Assembly (NCBI GenBank): GCA_021234155.1
Contig: JAJEKV010000524.1
Coordinates: 1 to 64,000 of the forward strand
Origin: Isoetes taiwanensis
Lineage: Eukaryota; Streptophyta; Lycopodiopsida; Isoetales; Isoetaceae
DNA: 64,000 nt
Direction of reading: 5' to 3'
Part shown: positions 1 to 11,960 of the stretch, piece by piece
Position numbering within the stretch: position 1 is the first letter of the stretch
How the letters are laid out: each line of letters begins with the position of its first letter
The notes under the pieces: generated by a model
Databases searched by the model: none
Seen by the model: only the letters and a program-made list of their open reading frames with translations
Told to the model about the DNA's origin: nothing
Made by a program: the position numbers and the translations under genes

Positions 1-61
1 GCTACCTACCTTTGAAGAAGCCGTCTCGGCCGGTGCACGAAGCTCATTAAATGAGGCTTGA

Positions 62-1117
62 ATCGAGGAAAGCCTTTCTCAAGTGCTCGGCTAGGCGGGA
101 GTTGAAGCTGACCTTACAATAGAGCAATATTTATGCAAGGAAACAACAATAATAGAAGAAATAACACTTTCTGAAATCACGTAGCTTCGTAAACTTCGAG
201 AAAAAGCTGTATCACGGGTCCATCAATATTTGAGTTTATTGAATATGTGCGAGGGCGCAGAGGTCTACGGTGCATGGCGGTTCACATTACTGTCTATTGA
301 AGCCCTGGGTGTGGAGAGAGTCTTTTGCCATTTGAGAGTTGATTAAGGTATTACCTTTGCTTGTAGAATTTCAGGAATTTCCAAGTCCTTGCAGCTCTCC
401 AATTGGATATTAAGCATGTTCTCCATCTAAGAACTTTTCCATGAACCGGGTTCACTTTGAATGATTTTGCAAAGATTTGAACCTCCGCCTTAATTTGGGC
501 GACATGCAACATCCTAAATCCTAAAACTTCATGGAAAATCTGAGTGAAACACCTTTGCTCTATTTCAAGAAACCATGGAAACATTGATAGTAATCTTCTT
601 ACAGTTAATAAAGAAACAAAGAACTATTACTTCACCTCGAACATAGGATCGGATGCATGCCCTGTTGCTTCACGCAAATCTGATGTTTAAGCTCTGAATG
701 CCAACTTTGAAGCTGCTGAACGGGCTCGGAAAGATTTTGTACATGATGGAATCTTTGCACAGCTTTAGAACAACACGTTTTGCCTCCTGGTTTAGCTTTT
801 GAAGCACCTTAGACCCTATCCAAATCATATAAGAGACTGATGTCAGTGCACAAAAATAGAACAGAGGATACATTCTGCAGGTACCTTTTGAAGCGGCCGT
901 CCCAACCAGTGCCGAGGAAAGCCTTTCCTAAGTGAGGAAACAACAATAATAGAAACTCAGAAACTCAGATTTGCCTTGTAGCCTGCCTTCTATTTCGTTT
1001 TACATTTTTGTGTACTTTGCCTTCTATTTCGTTCTATATGAGCATTGGTGCAGGTGAAGGAAAATAGAACAAATGAAAATAGAACAGAGGATTGAATCGA
1101 GGAAAGCCTTTCCCAAG
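62..1117. repeat. Three dispersed copies of a short segment
   Basis: A segment reading gaggaaagcctttc followed by C/T and caagtg or taagtg occurs near 66-87, 912-932 and 1092-1113. The first two copies are each followed within about 50 bases by the same aaacaacaataatagaa text, and the last two are each near the phrase aaaatagaacagagga. The first two are also preceded by a related ccgtc-containing lead. This looks like a locally duplicated repeat whose internal parts have been shuffled. No coding function is visible. Confidence 0.6.
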
Positions 1118-1251
1118 TGCGTTCGCCCGATATATCGAGAACCGGGTTGAATATATCGGAACCCTAAATGTCGAAAATAGGATTAGGGTTTTGTTGACAA
1201 CATACTTACCCAATAATTTTATAATATAAAGAAGATGTTCTCTATTTACCT

Positions 1252-1314
1252 GTTATTGTGCTATATATTCTAAACGAGGTGCGTTATTGTGCTACATATT
1301 CTAAAGCGAGGTGC
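1252..1314. repeat. 31-bp tandem duplication
   Basis: Two adjacent copies, 1252-1282 and 1283-1314, both begin gttattgtgcta and end cgaggtgc. They differ by one substitution and one extra base. A related phrase (attgtgctatatattg) recurs near 3817. Confidence 0.8.
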
Positions 1315-3570
1315 CTCAATCGTTGGATCTGTCTATCATTATGGCCCGGATCATATGTTAGGGGCTCCGGGTGCCTCTTGTATGGCCCGGGGCACCTATT
1401 ATTTTAAAATATGGAATCTGATTCTTCTAAGATTTTGGAATATGAAATATCGGGACTCATCTATATAATGAAGTTAGCCTAACATTTTAGAATTTGAGAT
1501 CACGGAACTTCGAACCTCTACCAAGATAATTCAATATCCTAATAATAATGCTTTAACCAATGCAATCGACAAATTAAGATGCTTATTTTATACAAGATGA
1601 TTTTCGCGGCGCGTCGTCGCTTTTCGCCGAAGGATTAGCATAATCTTTGGGCCTTATTTCTCAGATGCCCGATTCTAGTCCTGGCTTGCTTTGTCAGATT
1701 GTTAGTTAAAAATTGTTCCAATTAACCTTGAGTCCTCGAGAAGTTTAGTTGTCTCGAGCAACTCTCCCGTTTAGCAATTCATCAATTTTGAGGGGAAAAG
1801 CTCAACTGAATCCTAGGAAAGCGGATTAGGAAGCTTGCTATTTGCAAATTCTAATGATCTTGCCTCTATTAGAAGCTTCGATTTGCAACCCTCAATTGGC
1901 TTCGTTCATGAATTGTATTTTGAAAAAGTTTGGCAAAGCAAAGCGTTTGAAGTAATCTCTAAGGGGTATGCATTGAAAATATTGTTTAAAAGATTAATTT
2001 GGTTATTAGTGGTTTAAATACCATGTAGTAGTGTAAAGGTGAGCACCGAGCCGGTACCATGTGGCTTGTGGATTCTCAAAGGAGAATGGACTAAGCATGA
2101 AGAAACTGAGTTTCGTCATCTATTAATGCAATGCGGTTCTTGACAAGCTTTTTGAGATGCTTGTGATATTTTGCCACGAGTAGCATGGCTTCATCGCCTA
2201 TACCTGGAATTCCTTTGTTATATTTGAGAACCGGGTTGTTTACATTGTTACCTTTGCTGCTGCGATGAAGCAGTTCTTAAAGATGAATGGTTCGGGCCAG
2301 GGCATGTTAGAACCGCTACACTTTTTTTTCATTGGACTATGTATACAGTAAGTCCTGCAACCATCTACTGTAAGTTACCGGGCTACCAATTATTCTTTCC
2401 AAGGTTATCCACCATGTCACATCCTACCCAGCGAGAAGATTGACATAGATCTAGAAAATTTTTGTCTTCAAGTGGATAGCAGATTGTATAACTACTTGTT
2501 TTTCTATTAAGCTTTGTCTCAAGAAACTAGCCAGCTAAACTGCTGAGCGGTTCCCAATCGACACTATTTTTTTGCAATGTTTCCATATGGGCTTCTTCCT
2601 TTTGGTCAGAATGATGAGGCCCAGCCAAGCCCTCATTAAAAGCCGCCCTAATTTGGCGAATATGGCCTCGACTTTAAGATGAATGTCTCTTTTTTTCGAG
2701 AAGCGAAACCCATTGTGACAAAGATTGGGATATCCTTCAAATTGCAAGCAAATTTGTTCCCCACTGCAGTGCCCAAAGGGGGGTCGATTATCAAATCCAG
2801 GCTGGATTAGCATAAAAAGCCCCATGGAATTTGCAAAAACTCGGGGACCCAATTTGCTCTAATATCGATTGGACTTGAGACGGGCATAGAAGGCAAGAGG
2901 AGCATTCATAGCATGCCTTGGGCGGCAAAATGAGCAAAAATGAGGGCTTAAAGCCCTAAAACATGCCCCTGTTGATGAAGAAGCGAGCAACTTGGTATCA
3001 TCGTTCGGGAGTCGACTAAAACATGAAGGGCAGAGGATGAAGCGCCTGACTCTTAGAGACCAAGACAAATGCTATTTTGCCACAAAATATATCTTTGAGG
3101 TGTGTCCCAACACTGGATTTTCTGCCATTACCGCTTATGGCAGCACTATTATTGAGGCTTGCTAAATTTTGGGCTGGCCCTGCTCTTCACTCTTAATCAT
3201 TCTAAGACATTCCCCTATACGACTTGGTTCTCTAAATTAAACCTTTTCATATGAGGAGGGGCCTCCGGAAAAGGAATTCGTATGCGGTTTCCAAAGCGGA
3301 GAGCGAAAGGTTACTTTGGGCGTACACATCTTCTTTAATGGCTCTGTTTTCTTTTTCCGGGAACCCTGTTTTCTTTTGTCGGGAAGTATGAGCGTGGCGA
3401 GGGGAATATCTGCCCGAGGACCGGATCGAAAGCCTAGGGCCTCATGGCAAATAACAAATGCCGGTGATTTCATAGCGAGAACTCTTTGCAAGCCAAGCTC
3501 CACGGACCCTAAAGCCCGTTTACGCTTCAAAGAAAGAAATCGACCCTCCATTCCAATCTAACTGGCGGCG

Positions 3571-3656
3571 TGGAATTAATTCCCTCATATACGTCACATT
3601 TTTTCTTGCCAAATGGAGTTAATTCCCTCATACACGTCACATTTTTCCTTGCCAAA
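3571..3656. repeat. 43-bp tandem duplication
   Basis: Copies 3571-3613 and 3614-3656 are the same length and differ at only a few positions; both begin tgga and end cttgccaaa. It is head-to-tail and noncoding, with a T-rich tract inside each copy. Confidence 0.85.
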
Positions 3657-4289
3657 ACACCCTACATAATTATATCACGATGAAGAGATATTGAATCTAT
3701 GTTTTTTTTTTTTTTTTTAATAATAAGCTATTCAATTGTTTTGGGGAGTATCGTCTATGGTCTCAAGGATAGTGATTTATGCATCCATATTAGATCCCTC
3801 CGAAGCCCCTTATTATTGTGCTATATATTGATCTTCTTTAACTTCTCTATTTGGTTTAGGCTATACAAACAACTAGGTGCATCTCCATTTTGTAGTTATA
3901 ACTAATATAGAAGCAAAAGATTTACATATAAAGCCCGTTTTGTAGTAATTCTTCTTGCATTGCCTATAAAGCTTCTAACCTCCTCTCACTGCTATCGGAT
4001 ACTAGGGTTTTTTTATTAAATGGAAATAGAGAATGTGGGACATTTACGGACATTTAGAATACTTTTGTATACACATATGTGGCAACTTTCCCATTCAAAT
4101 ATTCTCTATTTTTTGTAGTTTATGCCACGTTGCAACTCCATTTTGTTGTTTTCTGCCACGTTGCAACTCTTAATCATTTGTTGTTGAGGCACTTAATTCT
4201 CGCCAAGATTTTATTTTGAAACTGTCAAGGTAAAACCAAACTAATCAAACTAAACTTTTTCTCTCTTTCTGTACCACCGGAATTTCAAT

Positions 4290-7200
4290 TTGATCGAGCA
4301 AAGCATTCTTAGCATCAAGAGAGTGTTATCAATTGTAAAAGAAGCATCCAGCCTCGAAATTGACGAATGGAGCATTCTAATCCTAACTCGAGTACTGATT
4401 GCAATTCTAATATGGACGAATTTGATTGCCTCCTTTCAGGGGAGTCCAACAGAGGGAAACACAAGCATCCTGACTGAAATTGTGGCAGCAAGTTTCGATA
4501 TAACCAAAGAAATCAAATGCAAAGTTGACATTGTTGCAAATTATATTGAGGAGCAGGCCAGTAAATTGAGGCCTAATCAAAGGAAGGTCATGGCTATGAG
4601 GATGCTACAACATGAGAGATTGCATTTCTTCTTTGAACCTATTATTGGAAATCCTCATGAAGCAATTATGAAGCATTCAATGGTGGAAAACATTTGAGAT
4701 GGACTTCAGAATGTAAAGCATGCAAACAGTCATGACAAACTGGCAGCTAAACATTCCATATTATCAATGATAGTTGGGGAGAATGGTAATCTTAAGCACA
4801 AAGAAATTGCCTCCAAGACACTTCAAGTACGAACCACTAATATGACTAAGCCTGCATTAAGAAGGAAAAGAATGGCCCTTAGTGGAGCAAATATATGGGC
4901 ATTGGCTAGAAAACAATCTAGATCAGACAAGTTTGATGAATCAACTAAAAAGTTAATTCATGATTTTTGGCTTCACAACACAAAGGTCTCTCCAAAGTAC
5001 AGAGATGTGAGATAGTAGAGGACTCTTCCAATCCAATTTCTTACACATACCTCAGGTTGGAATCATCAATTCTTTAGTAGATATCTGGGAAGTAAGAATG
5101 TACATTTCCATTCAAATTATCTATTGAAATGTTGTCCTCTATATATACTCGCCTAATGTTTAATTTAGGTAATGCATTATAGTACTTAATTATAGATAAT
5201 CTTATATGTACATGTTTTAGGTTTTTACTCTCTTCTAGAACAATTCCTATTTGATGTACATGCTTGAGTGCTTATTCCATACTCAAGCATAAAATGTATA
5301 TAAACTACACTCCTTAGTATAAGCATAGAATGTATTCTTACACAATATGAAAGTTTTGGTATGTACTTAAAGAACATCTAATTCTGAAGTTTACTCTGGA
5401 CTTAGGCAATTGTGTGTTGCAGACATGTTCTCACCTATACATTTTGAGTACTAACATGTACCCTTTGTACAGAACTATGTACTTTGAGAGTTATAGAGGA
5501 CTTTTTGACACATATATGTACCTAAAAGTTTGTTAATTTATCAAATTTACATGGGATAAATTGATGTGGTTCCTTTTTATTGGTAGAAATGTACCTTCAA
5601 TGTATCAAAGGCCAAGGGATATGGTTATTATTCCTGTTTTTTTTTCTCTTTCTTCTTCCAATAAATAATTGATATTGTTTGCATATGCAGGTACAATTGT
5701 ATGAATTGTTCAAGGAATAACATCCACAGTTCAATATTAGTCTTAGAAGGTTTGAATACCTTAAACCTACTTGTGTACGCAGGCTGAAGGAGAGAAACAC
5801 ATGTTGTGTGAAGTACGAGCAAGCTGAACTATACAGAAAACCATTCAATATTATGAGGACCAAGTGGCATACTAATTGTACATGTTCACGTAATGTACAA
5901 TTAGAATATGTCAGGTTCCATCTCAAACATTTTCAACAGCCAGCACACTTTGGAGAGCAATAGTTTGTGACAAGGTAGATGCGGTCGAGTGGCATTGATT
6001 AGATTGTGTGAAAGGGGAGTATAGCCATTATGGTACAAAGAAAATTCAGTTATGCCCTCAAGAAGAAGATCCTATTGGAGATGCAATTATAGACTTGCAA
6101 GTCTACTAATATGTCAATGAAACAACCAAGGCAGGAACTTCTAGAAGAATGAAATTGGTTATTGAAAAAGGAAGCATGAAAACTATGATTGAAAAACTGT
6201 TTGACAATCTTGCAAAATTCATGTACCATTATTTTACAGCTCATCGGCAGAGAAGGCAATTTAAGAAGTCTGTTGAAACTTTGAGGGATGATGTTGGTCT
6301 GTGATGGATTTTGCAGAAAATTACACATTGCAGCCCCTAAAGGGAGGTTCAATTTGAACATTAGAATAATGAGCAAATTAGCATTTTGGTGCATGTCACA
6401 ATGATGAAAGTGAATGGCAAGCTGAATAAAATAGTTCATTTTTACATTTTAGATGTGAAGAAAGATGATTCTCATTTTGTGCAAGCTTCCTTGAAGAAAC
6501 ATCAACAATGGCTGATTGAGAATGATGGTTCACATTTGAAAATCCATGTTGTATGGTCAAAGGGATCTGCACAATTCAAGTCATCTCGTGCATTTTACCT
6601 AAATATTGGCAAAAACTATCAAGCCTATGAAATCAGGGTACAATGGAACTTCTTTGCCTCTGGTCATGGGAGAGGCGAGCATGATGGTCAGGTGTAATTG
6701 AGAAGAGATTTTTTGTTGATCAACACAGGAAAGAGAACGGATTGCCTGTACTTAATGTTTCTACTACCTACTACGCTTTCCGACTGAGAAAGTGTAATAC
6801 AAGGAAGATTATTTGGGAAATCATAGAAGAATATACAGAGAGGGATCCATACTCTAACTGTGAGTCATTGTTTGGGACTCAGTCAGTCCATTCCGTGTCA
6901 GCAATAAATCTTGAAGATACAACCATTCTTATATGGAGGTCTCTTTCCTATTTTTGTGAAGCATGTTTGAAATTTGAGTGGCATAATCGTGAGAATATAC
7001 AACATTGTGGACCTTGGAAGCTGCAAATGTTGCAATCTAATTTGTTACACATTGACTATGATGAAGAGCTTGCAGTTTTTTTAGCTGCAAATGATGAAAG
7101 ATTAGATGATATATTACAAGCAGGAGATGTTTTTGCCTCATTTGCTACTCCTAGAAATGAGGAGGACGTGCCTTATTATGTGTTGTTATGCAACAAGGAG

Positions 7201-7493
7201 AACCATATTCTGGATCAGGATGTAGTAGATGATTATAGAACCATAATGCTTGCTGGAGAAAAGGTCATTTCAGCCTATTATTACTAGTTCATGAATTGGA
7301 CTCAACCTAAATACAAGCTAATTGAAACTAAGAGTGCACTAGTTCCAGCAAAATCTTCATTGAAGTGAGGTTTCCAATGACTCAAATAAGCTATAAAATC
7401 AGGGGCACTAAGTTTGCATATGCACTATCTCTAGAGGTACATGACATGTTGATGTCATGTCTCCCTGAAGTTGTAGAGAATTTACATTCATAA
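4290..7493 (+). pseudogene. Decayed transposase-like gene of an unnamed family (RNase-H-like DDE candidate)
   Basis: Collinear blocks form one long protein once a few stops and shifts are passed. Block 1 (4290-5040) is an N-terminal region ending in FWLHNTKVSPKYRDV, with a TGA at 4695-4697 and later stops at the exon end. A probable intron (5056-5690) follows; its acceptor is preceded by a T-rich tract and tgcatatgcag. Block 2 (5691-6300) holds LYELFKE, LRRFEYLKP, then a RLKERNTCC Cys cluster, further Cys residues and YFTAHRQRRQFKKSVETL. Block 3 (6303-6697) has MDFAENYT, VVWSKGSAQFKS and GHGRGEHDG, which look like three acidic-motif regions of an RNase-H-fold transposase. A frameshift near 6695 leads to block 4 (6700-7493), with NEEDVPYYVLLC and a C-terminus ending at the TAA at 7491-7493. 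I recall proteins of this layout from repeat-derived genes in algae, seed-free plants and marine animals, but cannot name the family. The second acidic position reads Lys (WSKG), so this copy is probably inactive. Terminal repeats were not found. Confidence 0.6.
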
Positions 7494-8800
7494 AGAGTAC
7501 ATGATTCTTTAAGATGTACAACAAAGAAAAACAACATTGTATTAGCCTTATTATTTTTGGTGAATTCTGTTAGAAAAGATATAATCTGGCACTCTAATCT
7601 GATACCTGTTTGCTATGTCTATTGGAAGATCATAGAATGAGTATGTGCAAGAAACTTGCAGAAATAAGGCAAAGAACTCACTTTTTGAGTACCTTTCCAA
7701 AACAAAGAAAAACCAGTCTCAAAAAAACTTATATCATACATTAGCAATCTTGAATTTTAATACCATTTTTAAATGCAAATAAGCCTTAAAAAATGACTTC
7801 TTGTCTGGCAGACTGTAACTCTATGACAATAATTTCAAATTCAATACTTTTTATGTTTTTTCAAGGTGTTTACTCTATATTTCTTCTAGAATGACTTGCT
7901 CATCTTATGCGTAATGTGTACAAACTAGATTGCTTACAGTGTTTTTGGAATCAATGTGTTTTGGGCTTAGACATTGATTTTCTTTTTTCTTTGTATTGAA
8001 CACTCACAAATGGCAAAGCAATACTAACTCTAAGTTTTATATCATTGTCCCAGGTACTCCATATGCTCAAACTTCTAGTGCATTCCCTTGTATTACTTCT
8101 GTTGATGCACATATTGATATATATTGGTACATCTTGGTATATTTTGGTACATTTAAAAATCCAATAAAGCATTTAGAAATACAATTGAAACGCTGCGAAA
8201 CATTTGGAAACACAATTGAAATACTTAGAAACATTTAGAAATCAATTGAAGGTTTAAAAATTGAAAGACAAGAAAATAGCTTTTGCATTATCTTTAGCCG
8301 TTTACAAGGTACACATTTGAACTCATATCACCTTATTTCTGGTTGTCTGCAGTCATTCCACAATTCTTCCAAGTCATTTTTATACTTTGTGGAGATCTGC
8401 CAATCTACATTTTCTGACAAGGAGTCAGCTGGATTGTACACTTCATTCTAGAAGATATACATCTGCACATCTGAAGCGTGCAGAAGCCATGTCAGCTATG
8501 GTATAAATCTCGTCACTAGTGTGTCATCATTCACTTGATTAGTTGTCCAAGCTGGTGGACAAATGAAGCTACATTTTAAATTGAAAATCATCTTGTACCT
8601 ACTATCATTTATTAATAGGGTATCCATGACACTTCTATCTTGACATTGTTTTAACACAAAGCCAATTCGTTTTTTCTTTGAAGGGACGACAATCTATTAT
8701 CAAGAAAAATCAAGATACATACAAGGGACTGTGACATGGGACTCAAAACCTAGAGGACCGAAATAGTCCACTAAGCAAAACCACCCATACACAATATATC
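7494..8800. other. No gene seen
   Basis: AT-rich spacer. Short reading frames at 7951-8172 (-) and 7996-8238 (+) overlap each other and resemble nothing I know. Around 8165-8255 there is a run of imperfect units of the kind acatttagaaa/acaattgaaa, a decayed simple repeat. The 3' part of the transposase-like element may extend here, but no inverted terminus was recognised. Confidence 0.5.
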
Positions 8801-9019
8801 TTAAACTCCTTGTGCCACCTTGAGGCGTTTAATGGCCTCATCATAATCAACATGGTCTACCACATCGAGATGATCATCAACAAACATCAAATTATCATGC
8901 CATCAATAGAACGTAGGGATAGCCTCGTGAGATGACATAATGTACTTCTTCCTTGCCGCCGCTTCCAATTGACTACGCCATGACTCTTGCGCCTACGTAA
9001 GATTAGAACCATCAGCCAT
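8801..9019 (-). pseudogene. 73-codon repeat-family reading frame, copy 1
   Basis: Read on the minus strand, an ATG at 9017-9019 opens a frame of exactly 73 codons including the TAA at 8801-8803. It begins MADGSNLT, contains SWRSQLEAAARKK, and ends DHVDYDEAIKRLKVAQGV. Two in-frame stops interrupt it, after MADGSNLT and before WHDNLMF. The same protein, in frame to the same stop, recurs at 63843-64000 with mostly conservative changes. That shows this is a coding segment of a dispersed element rather than chance. Downstream on the minus strand the sequence runs to an A-rich end near 8670, as in a retroposed transcript. It could be the 3' end of a retrotransposon gag-like or capsid frame. No function can be assigned. 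Confidence 0.5.
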
Positions 9020-9574
9020 AACAACCTCGTAAAATATGAGAGGAAGAATAATCAACATGGAGAGAAAAATGAACTAATGTGCATGTGAGATGATGGCGCT
9101 TAAAGGCGACACCGCCGGACTGGAATTAGAGCATCTTCCATGGATGAGGAGTGCAACACAACCTGGTGAAGGTTGATCATGAATAGATGAAGAAGTAACA
9201 AGCTGGATTTCGCATTATAATGGCTTGTCTTCATATGCAAAAGACATTTAAAAGGCAAATCAAAGCAATGGCTGCCATCATAAAACAAGACTAATTGATT
9301 GTGAAACCTTCTAGAATAATCGCAAGCTTCAATCCGGCATTCTTGGAAGCTAAATCGATGTCCACAATCCAACTTCAAGATTCTCAAAAATAAAATTTAA
9401 GAACTCTTCAAGATGTGGCCTTAAGAAAATGACCTTGTTTTCCACAAATTTGTCCCTCCAATTAAGTCTTCATTCTTTAGGTTGTACGATGCATTTGTTT
9501 GGCCGACACATTGTTCACATTGTTTTTGCATGTGCCATCCCATAACCCGTTGGGTTCCCGTGGGGCGAAAAAAT

Positions 9575-9605
<31 letters not shown>

Positions 9606-9856
9606 ATGAATAGTTTTTTCCTAACACCTGCCATAAAATACAAACATGTTTAAAAAGCAGTTTTTATTAATGAACAATTCAGTACTGAGTACAAATAATA
9701 AACAAATGACATGGGTTTCTCGAGTTTAGACAATACAAGAATACATGGAGGGTTTGAGTTCAAATAATAAGCAATGACATTGGGTTTTTGTATTCAAATA
9801 ATAAACAATGACATCTCCTCCAAGAGTTGACTTCATGACAGGAGCATATTAAAAAA
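9020..9856. other. No gene seen; contains a TTATC microsatellite
   Basis: A frame at 9100-9387 (-) has no recognisable motif. Five cttat units lie at 9576-9600, directly after cgccccacgg-type text. Read on the minus strand, this arrangement (short tandem repeats next to a conserved segment) resembles the 3' tail of a non-LTR element, but nothing coding was found upstream of it. Confidence 0.45.
9576..9600. repeat. (CTTAT)5 microsatellite
   Basis: Five perfect cttat units, followed by a broken sixth. Confidence 0.95.
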
Positions 9857-10624
9857 TCATTTTTTACCAGCTGCCTTCATATCCTGAGCTGAGGTTGCAG
9901 GTGGAAGTTGAGCAATAAGTGCCTCATACAATGAGGGCAGCCGAGCCTGTACGAACTCGTGGCTGAACCAGTTCTTGTTTATCTAGAATGACCAACAAAA
10001 AGTTCATTAATTCAGCAGAAGAGATACTAATCTAGAAGTGCTTGAAGTCTTTCCAAGGATATGCCCATCAACAAACGCCTGCATAAATGCCATTACATAG
10101 AGCCCACAAGATGTATCATCTTTTTGCTGTGGGACTTTTGGGTATTTGACAGGGCATGTGTTCGATTGACCTTGCTTTAACACATTTGGATAGTCCAAAG
10201 CAGCTCTAGCAACCACATATATATGCAACCTGCCAAAGCAATCTCTATCAGCATAACATACATGAAAAAAGAGAGAGACAATAGGTTATAGCATCTTAAT
10301 TACTAAATGAGCTCCTTACCTCTTCAAAATCTTCTCATCTACTTTAATGTCTTCCAATGAATTGAACACTTGAAACCCTGCTGCAGTCTTACTCTTCCCA
10401 TTCATATTGAGAATAGCAAGGGTATGATGGTCTGCATCCAGCATGGGAATCATAATCCATTTGCATTTGGCCCATGCTATTCCCTGAAGACCCTGCTTGA
10501 CAATGGTAGCACACCTATCACCACTTTCGCCCATACCAACACTTGAATCTTTCTTCCACACATGAGTCCTAAATTCAATGTAGCTCTCTAGAGGAACGAA
10601 TCAGACAAAATCTCTTTTATCTTT
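9857..10624 (-). pseudogene. Ulp1/SENP-type (C48) cysteine protease domain, partial, three exons
   Basis: The minus strand carries three exons joined by good splice sites: 10624-10320 (acceptor ttgcag, donor gtaagg), 10229-10028 (acceptor ggcag, donor gtatct) and 9982-9857 (acceptor attctag), ending at a TGA. Phases agree across the joins. The first exon holds DADHHTLAILNM, matching the catalytic His strand of deubiquitinase-like C48 peptidases. The second holds PQQKDDTSCGLYVMAF, the glutamine and nucleophilic Cys motif. The third gives a C-terminal tail ending AAGKK. Family members of this type remove SUMO-like modifiers in the nucleus, and many plant copies ride in transposons. The expected Asp after the His strand reads Asn (VFNSLED), and a TGA interrupts the first exon eight codons in, at 10601-10603. 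No 5' part of the gene was recognised. I judge it a pseudogene or transposon-derived fragment; the family call is fairly sure. Confidence 0.65.
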
Positions 10625-10869
10625 CTGCAAATACATTTGAAGGCTCTCTACCTTTACCAGGTTTTGCTCTTAATCTTTGTGATGTTGAGGACATGGGCAA
10701 TCCAAAGTGTAGCAAGCGTCACGTCGGCTTATATTGCAGGTAAGATAGATAACCAGTTTAGTAATTTCTCTAGTTATAATTTGTTTAACATTTTTGTTTA
10801 TGCATTGTCATAGGTACTTAGGATAATAATAATAATTACCTCTTACCATAACGCCTAAATAATAATTCC

Positions 10870-11960
10870 CTAAATAATAATTGCCTAAAACTTAGGAACA
10901 TTGTGCATAATTTATGTACCATTTTTTTATACACCCTGTCTTGCTTTTACCCTCCAGATAGTCCACAACAACCAACCTGCTGTTAAATGAAAAACCAAAC
11001 TTCATAACTTCATCCGTGTACTTGAATAAATTACTAAAAACACTTATTGACTTGTTGATGAGACCTATAAAAGGGAGAACAACCAATCCCATATATGTCT
11101 AAGATGGCTACACATAGAAAAGCAATGCTCAATGGCCTCAAAACACTGCTTACATATTGGACATAAATCTGATATTCTAGGGTTAAATCTGTGGACAAGC
11201 ACATTAACCCGAAGACATCTGTGAAGAATCTGCCACCAAAGTACTGCCACTTTAGGATGAAGTGCAATGCCAAAGTCCACATCCGCCATTGAGGAGGAGT
11301 GAATTGAAGGGGCCACTTATTAGAAGGAAGAATATCGATTATCGCAAAGCTTATACATAGAGTTACGCCAAAGAGCTCCTCGGGTCCCATGGCCCCACCA
11401 AAAACTTTAATCGAATTATACTCAAGTTATACCATGCTGCAATTGTTAAGACTCTAGCCATTTTCCAACGTCTATGGATCAATGGATGCACGGTAAAACA
11501 AAGTGGTCCATAGTCAGCCAGGGGTGCAGTAAGATGAGCACAAGCGGTTGGGTTGATGTGAAATACCATATTGACTATATTCCAGAAATCTAAAAAGCGT
11601 GAAAATATAATATACGTTGGAGTGTCTAGGCCCAATCCTGCCTGTGTTAAGGCCACAAACTTTTGTTTCCTCTGTCCATATCGTTAGTTACTGCTCAAGA
11701 ATTTCAGATAGCAGTTTTGCCAACAACGAGCTGACCATGATTCTAGGGTAGTTGGTGGGGCAATGAGAATCACTTGCATTATATGAGGATGAAGCCAAAA
11801 CCAACCCAAAATATCCCTCGGTTCCATTGCTACAAGTACTAATGGCTTGCAAAGCAAATGTAGAAGTGGCAATTTCTAATTTCTCTGATTCGTTGATATC
11901 GAAATTCATTGATCCAAGATAGCTGAGGTGCCATGGCAAGTGGACAGGCTAGAATTTAAA
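10870..11960 (-). mobile_element. LINE 3' fragment with zf-RVT zinc finger
   Basis: On the minus strand, frames that shift into one another give the end of an L1-type ORF2. The clearest part, 11065-11316, reads KVAVLWWQILHRCLRVN and then CPICKQCFEAIEHCF. This is the reverse-transcriptase-associated zinc-binding domain (CxxC...ExxEHxF). It is followed by HIWDW and a Trp-rich tail (GWLLWTIWRVKA in another frame near 10960). Upstream coding-like stretches at 11363-11656 and 11688-11939 probably belong to the linker between RT and zinc finger. No reverse transcriptase core and no poly-A end were found, so the copy is broken at both ends. Confidence 0.6.

Larger units (their letters stand above)
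1..4289. other. No supported gene; AT-rich, locally duplicated DNA
   Basis: I see no protein family here. Open frames such as 1835-2017 (+), 2535-2852 (-), 3237-3551 (-) and 3316-3561 (+) are short, overlap each other in opposite directions and show no recognisable motif. A T17 run lies at 3702-3718. The stretch 2211-2330 (+) reads as a short hydrophobic coding-like segment without stops but I could not place it. Local duplications are listed separately. Confidence 0.6.

Noticed and set aside
178..250. Plus-strand stretch LRKLREKAVSRVHQYLS resembling a Vps52-type trafficking subunit
   Set aside because: Only about 17 residues match, no second block in the expected order follows, and stops surround it.
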